64,000 nucleotides of DNA, taken from JAWOLE01 sp963815655. Its GTDB lineage: Bacteria; Acidobacteriota; Thermoanaerobaculia; UBA5066; Gp7-AA6. A program made the position numbers and the translations under genes. Under the pieces are notes generated by a model that was given only the letters and a program-made list of their open reading frames with translations, was not told the DNA's origin and made no database searches. Below, piece by piece: positions 35,759-42,831 of this stretch. Location of the stretch: contig CAWFHK010000001.1 in NCBI GenBank assembly GCA_963815655.1, positions 2,604,001-2,668,000 of the forward strand, in the 5' to 3' direction. Positions within the stretch are counted from its first letter, which is position 1, and each line of letters begins with the position of its first letter.

Positions 35759-38700
35759 CGCGCCGCCGCCCCCCGTCTTCTCCGACGAGAAGGCGCGCGC
35801 CGCGATCCGCGACGACCTCGGCACGACGATCCTCGTCGAGGCCTCCGCCGGAACGGGCAAGACGCGGAGCCTCGTGGACAGGATGGTCTCCCTCGTCGCG
35901 ACGGGAACGGCGAACGTGGACCACCTCTCCGCCGTGACGTTCACGATCCGCGCCGCCGCGCAGCTGCGCCAGCGCTTCCAGAACTCCCTGGAAACGGCCC
36001 TCCGGGAAGAGAGGAACACCGCGCGCCGCGAGAACCTCGCGAGGGGTCTCGCGCATCTGGACTCCTGCTTCATCGGCACGATCCACGCCTTCGGAGCGCG
36101 CCTCCTGCGCGAGCGCCCCGTCGAGGCGGGCGTGGACCCCGGCTTCGTGGAGATGGACGACCCGGAGGACGGAGCGGCGCGGAGCGAGGCGTGGGACCGC
36201 TTCACCGAGAGCCTCTTCCTTTCGTCCGATCCGCGGCTCGCGCGGCTGATCGACCTCGGCATCGTCCTCGAGGACCTGAGGGAAGGTTTCCGGACCATCT
36301 GCGAGAACGCCGACGTGGACGTGTCTCCCGGCGTCCGCCGGGCCGAGCCGGACTTCTCCCCCGAGCGGGTCGAGGTCTCGAATTTCCTCGACCGGGCAGC
36401 CGCCGCCATCCCGCCGGAGGCGCCTCCGGGCGGCTGGACCGGCTTCCAGGAGGCCGTGCGCCGCGCCCGGCGCCTGGCCGAGCTGCACGGCACGGAGCGC
36501 GGAGCGGATTTCGTCCGGGTCCTGAAAGTCCTGCGTCCGAGCTCGGCGGAGAAGGGGGCGAAGGGCGCGATCCGCAAGTCCTTCGAGCGGCTCCGCGAGG
36601 AGGTCGTCAAGCCGGCGCTCGCGCGGTGGGGGGAGTACGCCGCTCCCGACGTGATGGCCCTCCTCGTGGACGCGCGCGACCGCTACGCCGAGTGGCGGCG
36701 GCGCGAAGGGCGGATGAACTTCCAGGACCTGCTGATCTACGCCCGCGACCTGCTGCGCGACCACGCGGGCGTGCGGACATCGCTTCGCGAACGGTTCACG
36801 CCCATCCTGGTGGACGAGTTCCAGGACACCGATCCCATCCAGGCGGAGATCCTCTTCTACCTGACCGGATCGGACGCGGACGAGACGGACTGGAAGAAGC
36901 TCGTGCCCGTCCCCGGCTCGCTCTTCGTCGTGGGAGATCCCAAGCAGTCCATCTACCGCTTCCGCCGGGCGGACGTCGAGATCTACGACGTCGTGCGGTC
37001 GCGCATCCAGGGCTGCGGGCGCGTCCTGGAGCTCTCGACGAACTTCCGCTCGACGGCCGGTCTTTGCGACTGGATCAACCGCGTCTTCTCGCGGTCCGAA
37101 TCCTTCCCGAAGGAGGGGACATCGCGGCAGGCGGGCTACGTCCCGCTCTACCCCGAGCATCCGGACCCGGCGTCCCGCCCCGCCGTCTTCCGCCTCGAAA
37201 CGCCGTCGTCCGGAAACTCCGAGCAGCCCGTCGCGGACCTCGACGCCGCGCGCATCGCGGACTTCATCGCCGCGGCGATCGCGTCGGGCGGGCGCAAGCC
37301 GGAGGATTTCCTCATCCTGTTCCGCCGCCGGAAATTCATGGCGGACTACGCGCATGCCCTCGAGGAGCGCGGCGTCGTTCCCGAGATCGGAGGCGGCTCG
37401 GCCTTCGGCGCCTCCGAGGAGCTCCAAGCCCTGATGCCGGCCCTGGAGGTCCTGGCCGATCCGGACAACCCCGTGCCCCTCGTCGCGGCGCTTCGCGGTC
37501 CCCTCTTCGGCGTGGACGACGAGGCTCTTTACCGGTTGGCTCGCGCCGGTGGGCGCTTCTTCTTCCGCGCGCCCCTTCCTCGCGAGGCCGATCCCCGCAT
37601 CGAGCGGGCGTTTGCCCTGCTGCGCGAGGGAGAGGGGCTCGTCGAGACCCTCCCGCCGGCCGCCGCGATCGCGCGCTTCGCCGGGAAGCTCGGCTGGACG
37701 GCCCTCGCCGCCGCGCGGGACCTCGGCGAGAGCCGCGCCGGCAACCTGCTCAAGGCGCTCGCCGCCGCGCGCAAGTTCTCGGCGGAGGGCCTCGCCTTCT
37801 CGGCCGTCGTCAAGGAGCTCGCGCGCCTGCGCGAGGAAGACCTGATCGAGCAGATGAGCCTCGAGCCGGGGCGCCCCGGCGCCGTCCGCCTCCTGACGCT
37901 CCACGGCGCGAAGGGCCTCGAAGCACCCGTCGTCTTCCTGGCCGAGCCCACCAAGGATCGGTTCCCGCTCCGCGACTACTTCATCGACCGCAGCGCCGAG
38001 CCTCCCGTCGGCCACTTCCTCGTGTTCAAGAGGGTCGGAGAGCACGGGAAGGAGGAGATCGCGCGCCCGGCGGGGTGGGACGCCCTGCAGCAGGTCGAGG
38101 AGGCCTTCGACGACGCGGAGAAGGTCCGGCTCCTCTACGTCGGCGCGACCCGCGCCAGAGAAATGCTCGTCGTCAGCGTCAAGAGAACCGCGGCCGGAAA
38201 AGCGGCCGGCCCGTGGGCGCCGCTCGATCCGTTTCTTCCCGAGAACCTGCCCGAGCGCGCGCCCGCCGCGCCGGAAGCCGGGGCGCCTCTCTCCGCGGGC
38301 GCCGACGAACGGGAGGCGTTCCTCCGGCGCCTGGCGGAACGCCGCGCGATCTGCGCCGCTGCCGGCTACGCTGTCGCGTCGGTGACGTCTCTCGCGCACG
38401 AGGGTGCCGAGCGCCCCTTCCGGGAGCGCACCGGCAAGGGCATGTCCTGGGGATCGGTCATCCACCGCCTCCTCGAGGCTCTGATGCGGGACGCGTCTCT
38501 CGATCTCCGCGCGTATGCCGCCAACGTCCTGGCCGAGGAGGAGCGCCCGCCGCACGACCTGGAAGAAGCGGTCCGGCTCGTCGAAGGGGTGCGCGCCTCC
38601 CCTCTCTGGAGCCGCGCCCTCGCCGCCCCGCGGCGTTACGTCGAAGTCCCCTTCGCCGTCACGGTCCCGAGCGCCTCTCTCGGCGAAACTTCTGGTCCCG

Positions 38701-38951
38701 CGGAGACGCTGCTGACGGGGGCGCTCGACCTCGTGTTCGAGGAGGAGGACGGCTGGAAGATCATGGACTACAAGTCCGACACCATCGCGGGGAACCTCGA
38801 CGCCCTCGTGGCCTTTTACAAACCGCAGATCGCCCACTACCGCCGCTACTGGCAGCAACTCACCGGACGTCCCACGAAGGCAGGCCTCTTCTTCGTCTCG
38901 ACCGGCCAGGAGATCTGGCTCGACGAAGAAGTCAAAGGTCGGGAGGCCTGA
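35739..38951 (+). CDS. AddA-like UvrD-family helicase-nuclease
   Basis: 1070 residues. Superfamily 1 helicase motifs run in order: EASAGTGKTRSLVDRM (Walker A, about 34-49), VTFTIRAAAQLRQR (motif Ia), ILVDEFQDTDPIQ (Walker B, II), VVGDPKQSIYRFRRAD (III), LTLHGAKGLE (V) and LYVGATRAREML (VI). A C-terminal RecB nuclease follows (WGSVIHRLLEAL, LDLVFEEEDGWKIMDYKSD). This is the motor and second nuclease subunit of an AddAB-type complex. The start codon lies inside the end of the addB-like gene, so translation is coupled. The order addB-addA matches that in many bacteria. No recC/recD is present. Confidence 0.92.
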   Translation: MPKKTTDAPPPPVFSDEKARAAIRDDLGTTILVEASAGTGKTRSLVDRMVSLVATGTANVDHLSAVTFTIRAAAQLRQRFQNSLETALREERNTARRENLARGLAHLDSCFIGTIHAFGARLLRERPVEAGVDPGFVEMDDPEDGAARSEAWDRFTESLFLSSDPRLARLIDLGIVLEDLREGFRTICENADVDVSPGVRRAEPDFSPERVEVSNFLDRAAAAIPPEAPPGGWTGFQEAVRRARRLAELHGTERGADFVRVLKVLRPSSAEKGAKGAIRKSFERLREEVVKPALARWGEYAAPDVMALLVDARDRYAEWRRREGRMNFQDLLIYARDLLRDHAGVRTSLRERFTPILVDEFQDTDPIQAEILFYLTGSDADETDWKKLVPVPGSLFVVGDPKQSIYRFRRADVEIYDVVRSRIQGCGRVLELSTNFRSTAGLCDWINRVFSRSESFPKEGTSRQAGYVPLYPEHPDPASRPAVFRLETPSSGNSEQPVADLDAARIADFIAAAIASGGRKPEDFLILFRRRKFMADYAHALEERGVVPEIGGGSAFGASEELQALMPALEVLADPDNPVPLVAALRGPLFGVDDEALYRLARAGGRFFFRAPLPREADPRIERAFALLREGEGLVETLPPAAAIARFAGKLGWTALAAARDLGESRAGNLLKALAAARKFSAEGLAFSAVVKELARLREEDLIEQMSLEPGRPGAVRLLTLHGAKGLEAPVVFLAEPTKDRFPLRDYFIDRSAEPPVGHFLVFKRVGEHGKEEIARPAGWDALQQVEEAFDDAEKVRLLYVGATRAREMLVVSVKRTAAGKAAGPWAPLDPFLPENLPERAPAAPEAGAPLSAGADEREAFLRRLAERRAICAAAGYAVASVTSLAHEGAERPFRERTGKGMSWGSVIHRLLEALMRDASLDLRAYAANVLAEEERPPHDLEEAVRLVEGVRASPLWSRALAAPRRYVEVPFAVTVPSASLGETSGPAETLLTGALDLVFEEEDGWKIMDYKSDTIAGNLDALVAFYKPQIAHYRRYWQQLTGRPTKAGLFFVSTGQEIWLDEEVKGREA

Positions 38952-39027
38952 AAGCGACTTCGCTTCTGTCGATTTGGGCGTGGGCCGTTCGACTAGTAGG
39001 CGAAGAAAGGAGAAAACGATGCGATAA

Positions 39028-39378
39028 ATGCATCTGATCTACGACCGGGAGACGGACTGGGCGGCGATGAACGAGAAGGACAAAGGCGCCATCTACCAGG
39101 CGTACGGGGCTTTCACCGAAAACCTCAAGAAGAGCGGGAAGCACCTCGCGAGCGACCCTCTCCAGCCGGTCGCGACCGCGACGACCGTGAGGGTCCGCAG
39201 CGGCAAGACGCTGACGACCGACGGCCCGTTCGCCGAGACCCGCGAGCAGCTCGGCGGCTACTCCATCGTGGATGCGAAGGACCTGGACGAGGCGACCGCG
39301 ATCGCGGCCCGCGTCCCTTCCGCCCGCACCGGCTCGATCGAAGTCCGCCCCATCATGGAGATGCCGCCGCGGCCGTAA
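39028..39378 (+). CDS. YCII-related DGPF-domain protein
   Basis: 116 residues. Family features are the LIYDRE start region, SGKTLTTDGPFAETREQLGGY (the DGPF motif) and EVRPIM near the end. Members are small cytosolic proteins often encoded beside ECF42-type sigma factors, and exactly such a gene remnant lies 165 bp downstream. The start is odd: AAGGAG is placed ideally for an ATG at 39019, but that frame reads ATG CGA TAA directly before the ATG at 39028. Relatives begin M-[KR]-Y-M-L-L-I-Y, so TAA looks like a mutated TAC (Tyr) codon; translation would have to restart at 39028. Confidence 0.8.
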   Translation: MHLIYDRETDWAAMNEKDKGAIYQAYGAFTENLKKSGKHLASDPLQPVATATTVRVRSGKTLTTDGPFAETREQLGGYSIVDAKDLDEATAIAARVPSARTGSIEVRPIMEMPPRP

Positions 39379-39420
39379 GCAACCTCCGGCTTCGAACTGT
39401 CATCCCGAGCACTCTTCGTT

Positions 39421-39510
39421 GTCATCCCGAGCGAAGCGAGGGATCTGCTCTCACCCATCCCGGCACTGGTAGGGCAGATCCCTCGTCGCTTCGCTCCTCG
39501 GGGAGGACAC
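39421..39510. repeat. Palindromic MITE-like element, copy 1
   Basis: Arms GTCATCCCGAGCGAAGCGAG and the near-complement ending at 39510 (CAGATCCCTCGTCGCTTCG, then CTCCTCGGGG) enclose a short loop. A second partial GTCATCCCGAGC lies just before it (39409-39420). It resembles a family of long palindromes found widely in bacterial intergenic DNA. Copy 2 lies at 44162-44248. Confidence 0.75.
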
Positions 39511-39542
39511 TTCAATCGGGTTACGCTCACAGTCCGAGTCCG

Positions 39543-39745
39543 ATGAGCATCGAGACGATCTACCGCGAGGAGTCCGGGCGGATCATCCTTCGCCGGTCGT
39601 CGAGCTGAACCGCGCGGTCGCGGTCGCCCAGGCCCGCGGCGCCGAGGCCGGACTCCGGATCCTGGACGACCTGGAGGCGCGCGGAGAGCTGCGCGCCTAC
39701 CACCTCCTCCCCGCCGCGCGCGCGGACCTCCTCTCAATGCGCTGA
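39543..39745 (+). pseudogene. ECF42-like sigma factor with large internal deletion
   Basis: The ATG at 39543 begins MSIETIYREESGRII, a typical N terminus of ECF42/DUF6596 sigma factors. It is joined without the sigma-2 and sigma-4 regions to their C-terminal end: after a frame change the sequence reads SPVVELNRAVAVAQARGAEA, GLRILDD, AYHLLPAARADLL and then a stop. A full gene is about 1.2 kb; here only about 200 bp remain. The natural partner gene (DGPF/YCII) lies just upstream. The remnant cannot make a working sigma factor. Confidence 0.85.
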
Positions 39746-39789
39746 CGAGCAGCCCTGGAGGGCAGTGGGGTCATGGGAGGGCGGAGGGT

Positions 39790-39813
39790 CAGGCCTATGT
39801 TATACACCATGGC
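39790..39813. repeat. 24-bp repeat, copy 1
   Basis: CAGGCCTATGTTATACACCA plus TGGC matches 42430-42453 at 21 of 24 positions. Both copies lie at edges of degraded genes, so they may mark breakpoints of past rearrangement or transfer. Confidence 0.6.
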
Positions 39814-39874
39814 TTGGGCGGCGTTTATCGAATCACTGCCCTTGGTTGGCTCTTGACGTCCACTCCTCGTAACG

Positions 39875-39990
39875 GCGCCCCTCAACCCGCCCCTCTCCCG
39901 GTGGGAGAAGGAGGCAGGACGCAGATCGCGGCGGTGCCGCCGCCGGGGCGGTTCTGGAGGCTCCAGCGCCGGCTCGCGGAAGTGGAAGGC
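39875..39990 (-). pseudogene. Histidine kinase 3'-end remnant with REP-like element
   Basis: On the minus strand the frame ends LQNRPGGGTAAICVLPP followed by a tail and stop. The same end closes the complete kinase at 42800-44149 (LRLQNRPGGGTAAICVLPP). The DNA at 39875-39960 aligns with 42790-42878, including the CTCTCCCGG REP-like hairpin that supplies the stop codon in both. Only about the last 20 kinase residues remain. The rest of this 300-bp gap (39746-40049) holds nothing else recognisable except the 24-bp repeat. Confidence 0.7.
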
Positions 39991-40049
39991 TGCGCGAGAT
40001 AATCGTCCGGGATGCCGACGCTCGGCGCCGTCGGTCGGAAGGCGGAAAC

Positions 40050-40214
40050 ATGAAGCCAGCAGGGACTCCCGGGATCGTGTTCATCGCGCTGGGCGCCGCC
40101 TTCGTTGCGATCGGCGCTTCCGGACAGCGCGCCTTTCTGGCCATCGGTGTGGCTTTTCTCGCCGTCGGGTTCGTCATCTTCTTCCGGGGCCGGCGGCACG
40201 GCGGGCCTGCATGA
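40050..40214 (+). CDS. Small two-helix membrane protein
   Basis: 54 residues, starting MKPAGTPGIVFIALGAAFVA. Two hydrophobic stretches (about 8-23 and 28-44) flank a short GASGQR turn; the C terminus is basic (FFRGRRHGG). GGCGGAAA precedes the ATG weakly. The stop overlaps the start of the lipoprotein gene (ATGA at 40211-40214), which supports it as a real, translationally coupled gene. Similar DUF-type two-helix proteins are common; no function is known. Confidence 0.65.
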   Translation: MKPAGTPGIVFIALGAAFVAIGASGQRAFLAIGVAFLAVGFVIFFRGRRHGGPA

Positions 40215-40645
40215 ACAGGCTATCCGGCCGCGGGAAGGTCGCGCTGCTGGCGCTGTGCGTCTTCAGCTTCGGCTGCTCCGAGCGGCTGACGCCTTCCCGG
40301 GCGGGAACCATCCTTCGCCACTCGAAGGCGTTCCTGTCCGGGCCCCCCGAGAGTCTTCCGGTGTTCGACCGGGTGTCCGCGTTGCTTCCCGCTCCCGAAG
40401 ACCGGGCACCGGAGGGTCAGGAAGCGGATTCGTACATCGCGGAGTTCTCCTATCACTGGCCCGAGGACCCGAAGGCGGAGGGAGCGGGTCGGCGTGGATC
40501 GGAGCGGACGGCAAGGGTCGTTCTTCGCCGGTCGGGAAACGGCTGGGACGTGGACGACGAGCGATCGAGAGCGTTGGACCCTTCGTGGCCGCGGCTCCCG
40601 AGAACGTCGTTTCTCTCCTGGCCTCACGCGCGGGCGGTCCCCTGA
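40211..40645 (+). CDS. Putative lipoprotein of unknown function
   Basis: 144 residues. The N terminus (MNRLSGRGKVALLALCVFSF followed by GCSE) is a lipoprotein signal with lipobox FSFGC, Cys near residue 22. The body has no recognised domain; YIAEFSYHW and ARVVLRRSGNGWDVDDE look like beta strands of a small periplasmic domain. The C terminus is rich in Pro/Arg/Trp. Translation is coupled to the upstream small membrane protein, so both may act in the envelope. Confidence 0.65.
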   Translation: MNRLSGRGKVALLALCVFSFGCSERLTPSRAGTILRHSKAFLSGPPESLPVFDRVSALLPAPEDRAPEGQEADSYIAEFSYHWPEDPKAEGAGRRGSERTARVVLRRSGNGWDVDDERSRALDPSWPRLPRTSFLSWPHARAVP

Positions 40646-40756
40646 TCGGCAGTTGACCCGCCGCGATCGCCGCCGGCTCTGGCAGGCCGCCGAAGAACGG
40701 CGCCGGGTGAGAAGCCTGTCAAAGCCGGGACCGCCGCGCCGGATGTGGCGGAGGCG

Positions 40757-41629
40757 ATGAAGAAGAGAATCGCGATCCTGTTCCACGAGAATGCCGCCCG
40801 CTACGGCGGCGGGAGCCGGATGCTCTACGTCATCGATCGTCTGGCGCGGTATTGGAGAGAAGCGGGGCATTCCGTCCGCGCGGTCTACGGCGCCCGGCGG
40901 TTCGTGCCCGCGGACCTCGCGATCGTGCATGTCGACCTGTCGGTCGTTACGGATCCGTACCTCGATCTCGCGCGGCGCTATCCCAGGGCTCTCAATGCGC
41001 AGGTCCGGGACGTTCGAAAGTCCACGTTCAGCAGAAACCTCGTCGCGGCGGACGATCCCTACTCCGGGCCGGTCATCGTGAAATCGGACTTGAACTACGG
41101 CGGCCTGCCGGAGCGTCTGCTTGCGCCGGACCGGAGCCGCGCGGCGTCCGGAATCCGGAGGCTCCTGTCGTCCGCGAGGAGCATCGCCGGGCAGAGCCGC
41201 CCGGCGCGGCGCGAAGATCCCACCGACTACCGTATCTACGACAGCCCGCGCGACGTTCCGCGGGCCGTGGCCGGGTCCGGCGCGTTCGTCGTGGAGAAGT
41301 TCCTGCCCGAGGTCGAAGACGGCCTGTACTGCGTGAGGAACTATCACTTCTTCGGCGACCGCGAGGTCTGCCACCGCATCGCGGGGCCGCATCCCATCGT
41401 CAAGGCCGGCAACACCATCCGCCGCGAGATCGTCGAGCCGCACCCGGAGATCGTCGCGCTGCGCAAGGCCCTGCATTTCGACTTCGGGAAGTTCGACTAC
41501 GTCGTCCACGACGGAACGGCGGTCCTGCTCGACATCAACAAGACGCCGGGCGACGCCCGCCACATCGACGAGATGGTCGCCGCGCGTGTGCGCCACACCG
41601 CCGGGGGACTCGAGTCCTACCTGGCGTGA
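40757..41629 (+). CDS. ATP-grasp-like protein
   Basis: 290 residues from the ATG at 40757, which follows GGCGGAGGCG; a GTG 12 nt upstream is an alternative. RIAILFHENAARYGG opens a Rossmann-like preATP domain. PVIVKSDLNYGG, FVVEKFLPE and VLLDINKTPGDARHIDEM fit the ATP-grasp pattern (lysine in the nucleotide strand, acid/Asn pair near the end for magnesium). Family members join a carboxylate to an amine or thiol through an acyl-phosphate; the substrate cannot be told. Neighbours are an unrelated lipoprotein gene and a broken PAS-GGDEF gene. Confidence 0.65.
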   Translation: MKKRIAILFHENAARYGGGSRMLYVIDRLARYWREAGHSVRAVYGARRFVPADLAIVHVDLSVVTDPYLDLARRYPRALNAQVRDVRKSTFSRNLVAADDPYSGPVIVKSDLNYGGLPERLLAPDRSRAASGIRRLLSSARSIAGQSRPARREDPTDYRIYDSPRDVPRAVAGSGAFVVEKFLPEVEDGLYCVRNYHFFGDREVCHRIAGPHPIVKAGNTIRREIVEPHPEIVALRKALHFDFGKFDYVVHDGTAVLLDINKTPGDARHIDEMVAARVRHTAGGLESYLA

Positions 41630-41729
41630 ACCGAGTTTAAGCTATTGGGCAGGGGGCGACTGGTTGTATGCGGTATTGGCGGCCGACCGTCACTCGATTC
41701 CGCGGGGATCTCCTGAATCGGTCCGACCC

Positions 41730-42250
41730 ATGAGCGATTCCCCGCGCGCGGATGGGACCGACAAGGAATTCCAGTGGTCGCTGATCAACGCGATCCATGA
41801 GGCGTCGCCCGACGGGATCCTGGTCGTGGACGGCAAGAACGTCATCGTGTCCCACAACCGCCGCTTCGTGGAGATCTGGCGGATTCCCGAACACCGGATC
41901 GAGGGCGCGCATCCGGGCACCGCGATCGGAACAAGCGACAATTCGATCCTGGCCACCGTGCTCGAGGGGGTGAAGGACAGCCGCGGCTTCCTGGAGCGCG
42001 TGCAGGAGCTGTACGCCAACCCGGAGCTGGACGATCACTCCGAGATCGAACTGCTCGACGGAAGGACGCTGGAGCGCCATTCCACGGCGTTGCGGGGCCA
42101 CGATGCCCACTATCTCGGCCGCGTCTGGTACTTTCGGGATGTCACGGCCCGAAAGCAGACCGAAGCCGCCTGCAGGCGCTGACGCGCCAGGACTTCCTGA
42201 CCGGGGCCGCGAACCGCAGTTACTTCTCCGAAAGGGCGAACCAGGAGATC
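41730..42250 (+). pseudogene. PAS-GGDEF gene, frameshifted and truncated by inversion
   Basis: The ATG at 41730 begins an intact PAS domain of about 140 residues (LINAIHEASPDGILVVDGKN, SHNRRFVEIWRIPE, WYFRDVTARKQTEA), ending at a TGA at 42180-42182. One missing base there moves the continuation into another frame, which reads LQALTRQDFLTGAANRSYFS, the typical start of a GGDEF domain. After about 25 residues the match stops at about 42250, where the same domain continues on the opposite strand (42250-42405). The gene would originally have encoded a PAS-controlled diguanylate cyclase. The PAS part alone could still be translated. Confidence 0.8.
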
Positions 42251-42405
42251 TCGTTGCCGTCGAGCAGCAGTGTCGTGTCGGCGACGGCGACGCGCAGGCG
42301 CTCGGAAACTCGCATCGCCCCCTCGATGTCGGCGCCGGCCATCAGGACGGCGAACTCTTCGCCGCCGATCCGGGCGAAGGAGAACGGCCGCAACCGCATC
42401 GAAGT
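42250..42405 (-). pseudogene. Inverted GGDEF-domain fragment
   Basis: Read on the minus strand this encodes RLRPFSFARIGGEEFAVLMA, then GADIEGAMRVSERLRVAVA and LLLDGNEI. That is the GGDEF-core (GGEEF) through the following helix of a diguanylate cyclase. It abuts the plus-strand GGDEF start of the PAS gene head to head, so an internal segment has been inverted and about 50 residues between the two pieces are lost. Confidence 0.8.
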
Positions 42406-42429
42406 CGCGGCCTGACCCGGCCCTGGGGC

Positions 42430-42453
42430 CAGGTCTATGTTATACACTCTGGC
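42430..42453. repeat. 24-bp repeat, copy 2
   Basis: Second copy of the sequence at 39790-39813 (three differences). It lies between the inverted GGDEF fragment and the HicB remnant. Confidence 0.6.
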
Positions 42454-42489
42454 AAATGCGGTCCTCGGCGGAGCTCTGGATGCTGGTCG

Positions 42490-42609
42490 CAAGGGGCGAC
42501 CGGGCAGGAGGCGCTCGAAAATATCCAGGATGCCATCCGGGAGTACCTCGCGGCCGTTGAGGAGTCGCTGAAGAAGGACGAGGCCCGAGAGGTCGGAGTC
42601 ACCGTCTGA
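42490..42609 (+). pseudogene. HicB-like antitoxin C-terminal remnant
   Basis: The frame reads CWSQGATGQEALENIQDAIR, then EYLAAVEESLKKDEAREVGV and stop. This matches the last 40 residues of HicB antitoxins (GCVSQGxTxEEAxxNIxEAI). The N-terminal 30 residues are missing. Directly after, an ATG at 42613 starts a 14-codon frame (MPAGLGLSECRRF) that resembles a HicA N terminus but stops at once. The next 150 bp (to 42790) hold nothing recognisable. Confidence 0.6.
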
Positions 42610-42790
42610 GCGATGCCGGCAGGGCTTGGGCTATCGGAATGCCGACGGTTCTAGCCAATTAGCGAGAATCTCGGCTCGGAGGGCATCCTGCGCGGTGCGC
42701 CTGCGCCGCACAGTCACTGCCGGCGCCAAGTAGAACCGCAACGGAAAAGGCGCTTCTCCTCAAACTGTCAACCCCAGACTTTTCCATCTA

Positions 42791-42831
42791 TGGTGCCCCT
42801 CACCCCGGCCCTCTCCCGGAGGGAGCAGGCG
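42791..42831. repeat. REP-like hairpin element
   Basis: GCCCCTCACCCCGGCCCTCT then CCCGGAGGGAG belongs to the same class as 39875-39910 and 58511-58545 (core CCCTCTCCCGG with a near-palindromic partner, then GGGTGAGGGG read from the other strand). It overlaps the last codons and stop of the histidine kinase. Confidence 0.65.

Noticed and set aside
30968..36610. 1880-codon open frame on the minus strand
   Set aside because: It lies antisense to the M49-like, addB-like and addA-like genes, which have full motif sets; long antisense frames arise from G+C-rich third positions.
34974..38858. 1294-codon open frame on the minus strand
   Set aside because: Antisense to addA-like; Arg/Gly/Pro-rich translation with no domain.
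40653..40760. Small Arg-rich frame from a TTG, ending in ATGA overlap with the ATP-grasp-like gene
   Set aside because: Overlap is suggestive, but no ribosome site, no ATG/GTG and low-complexity composition.
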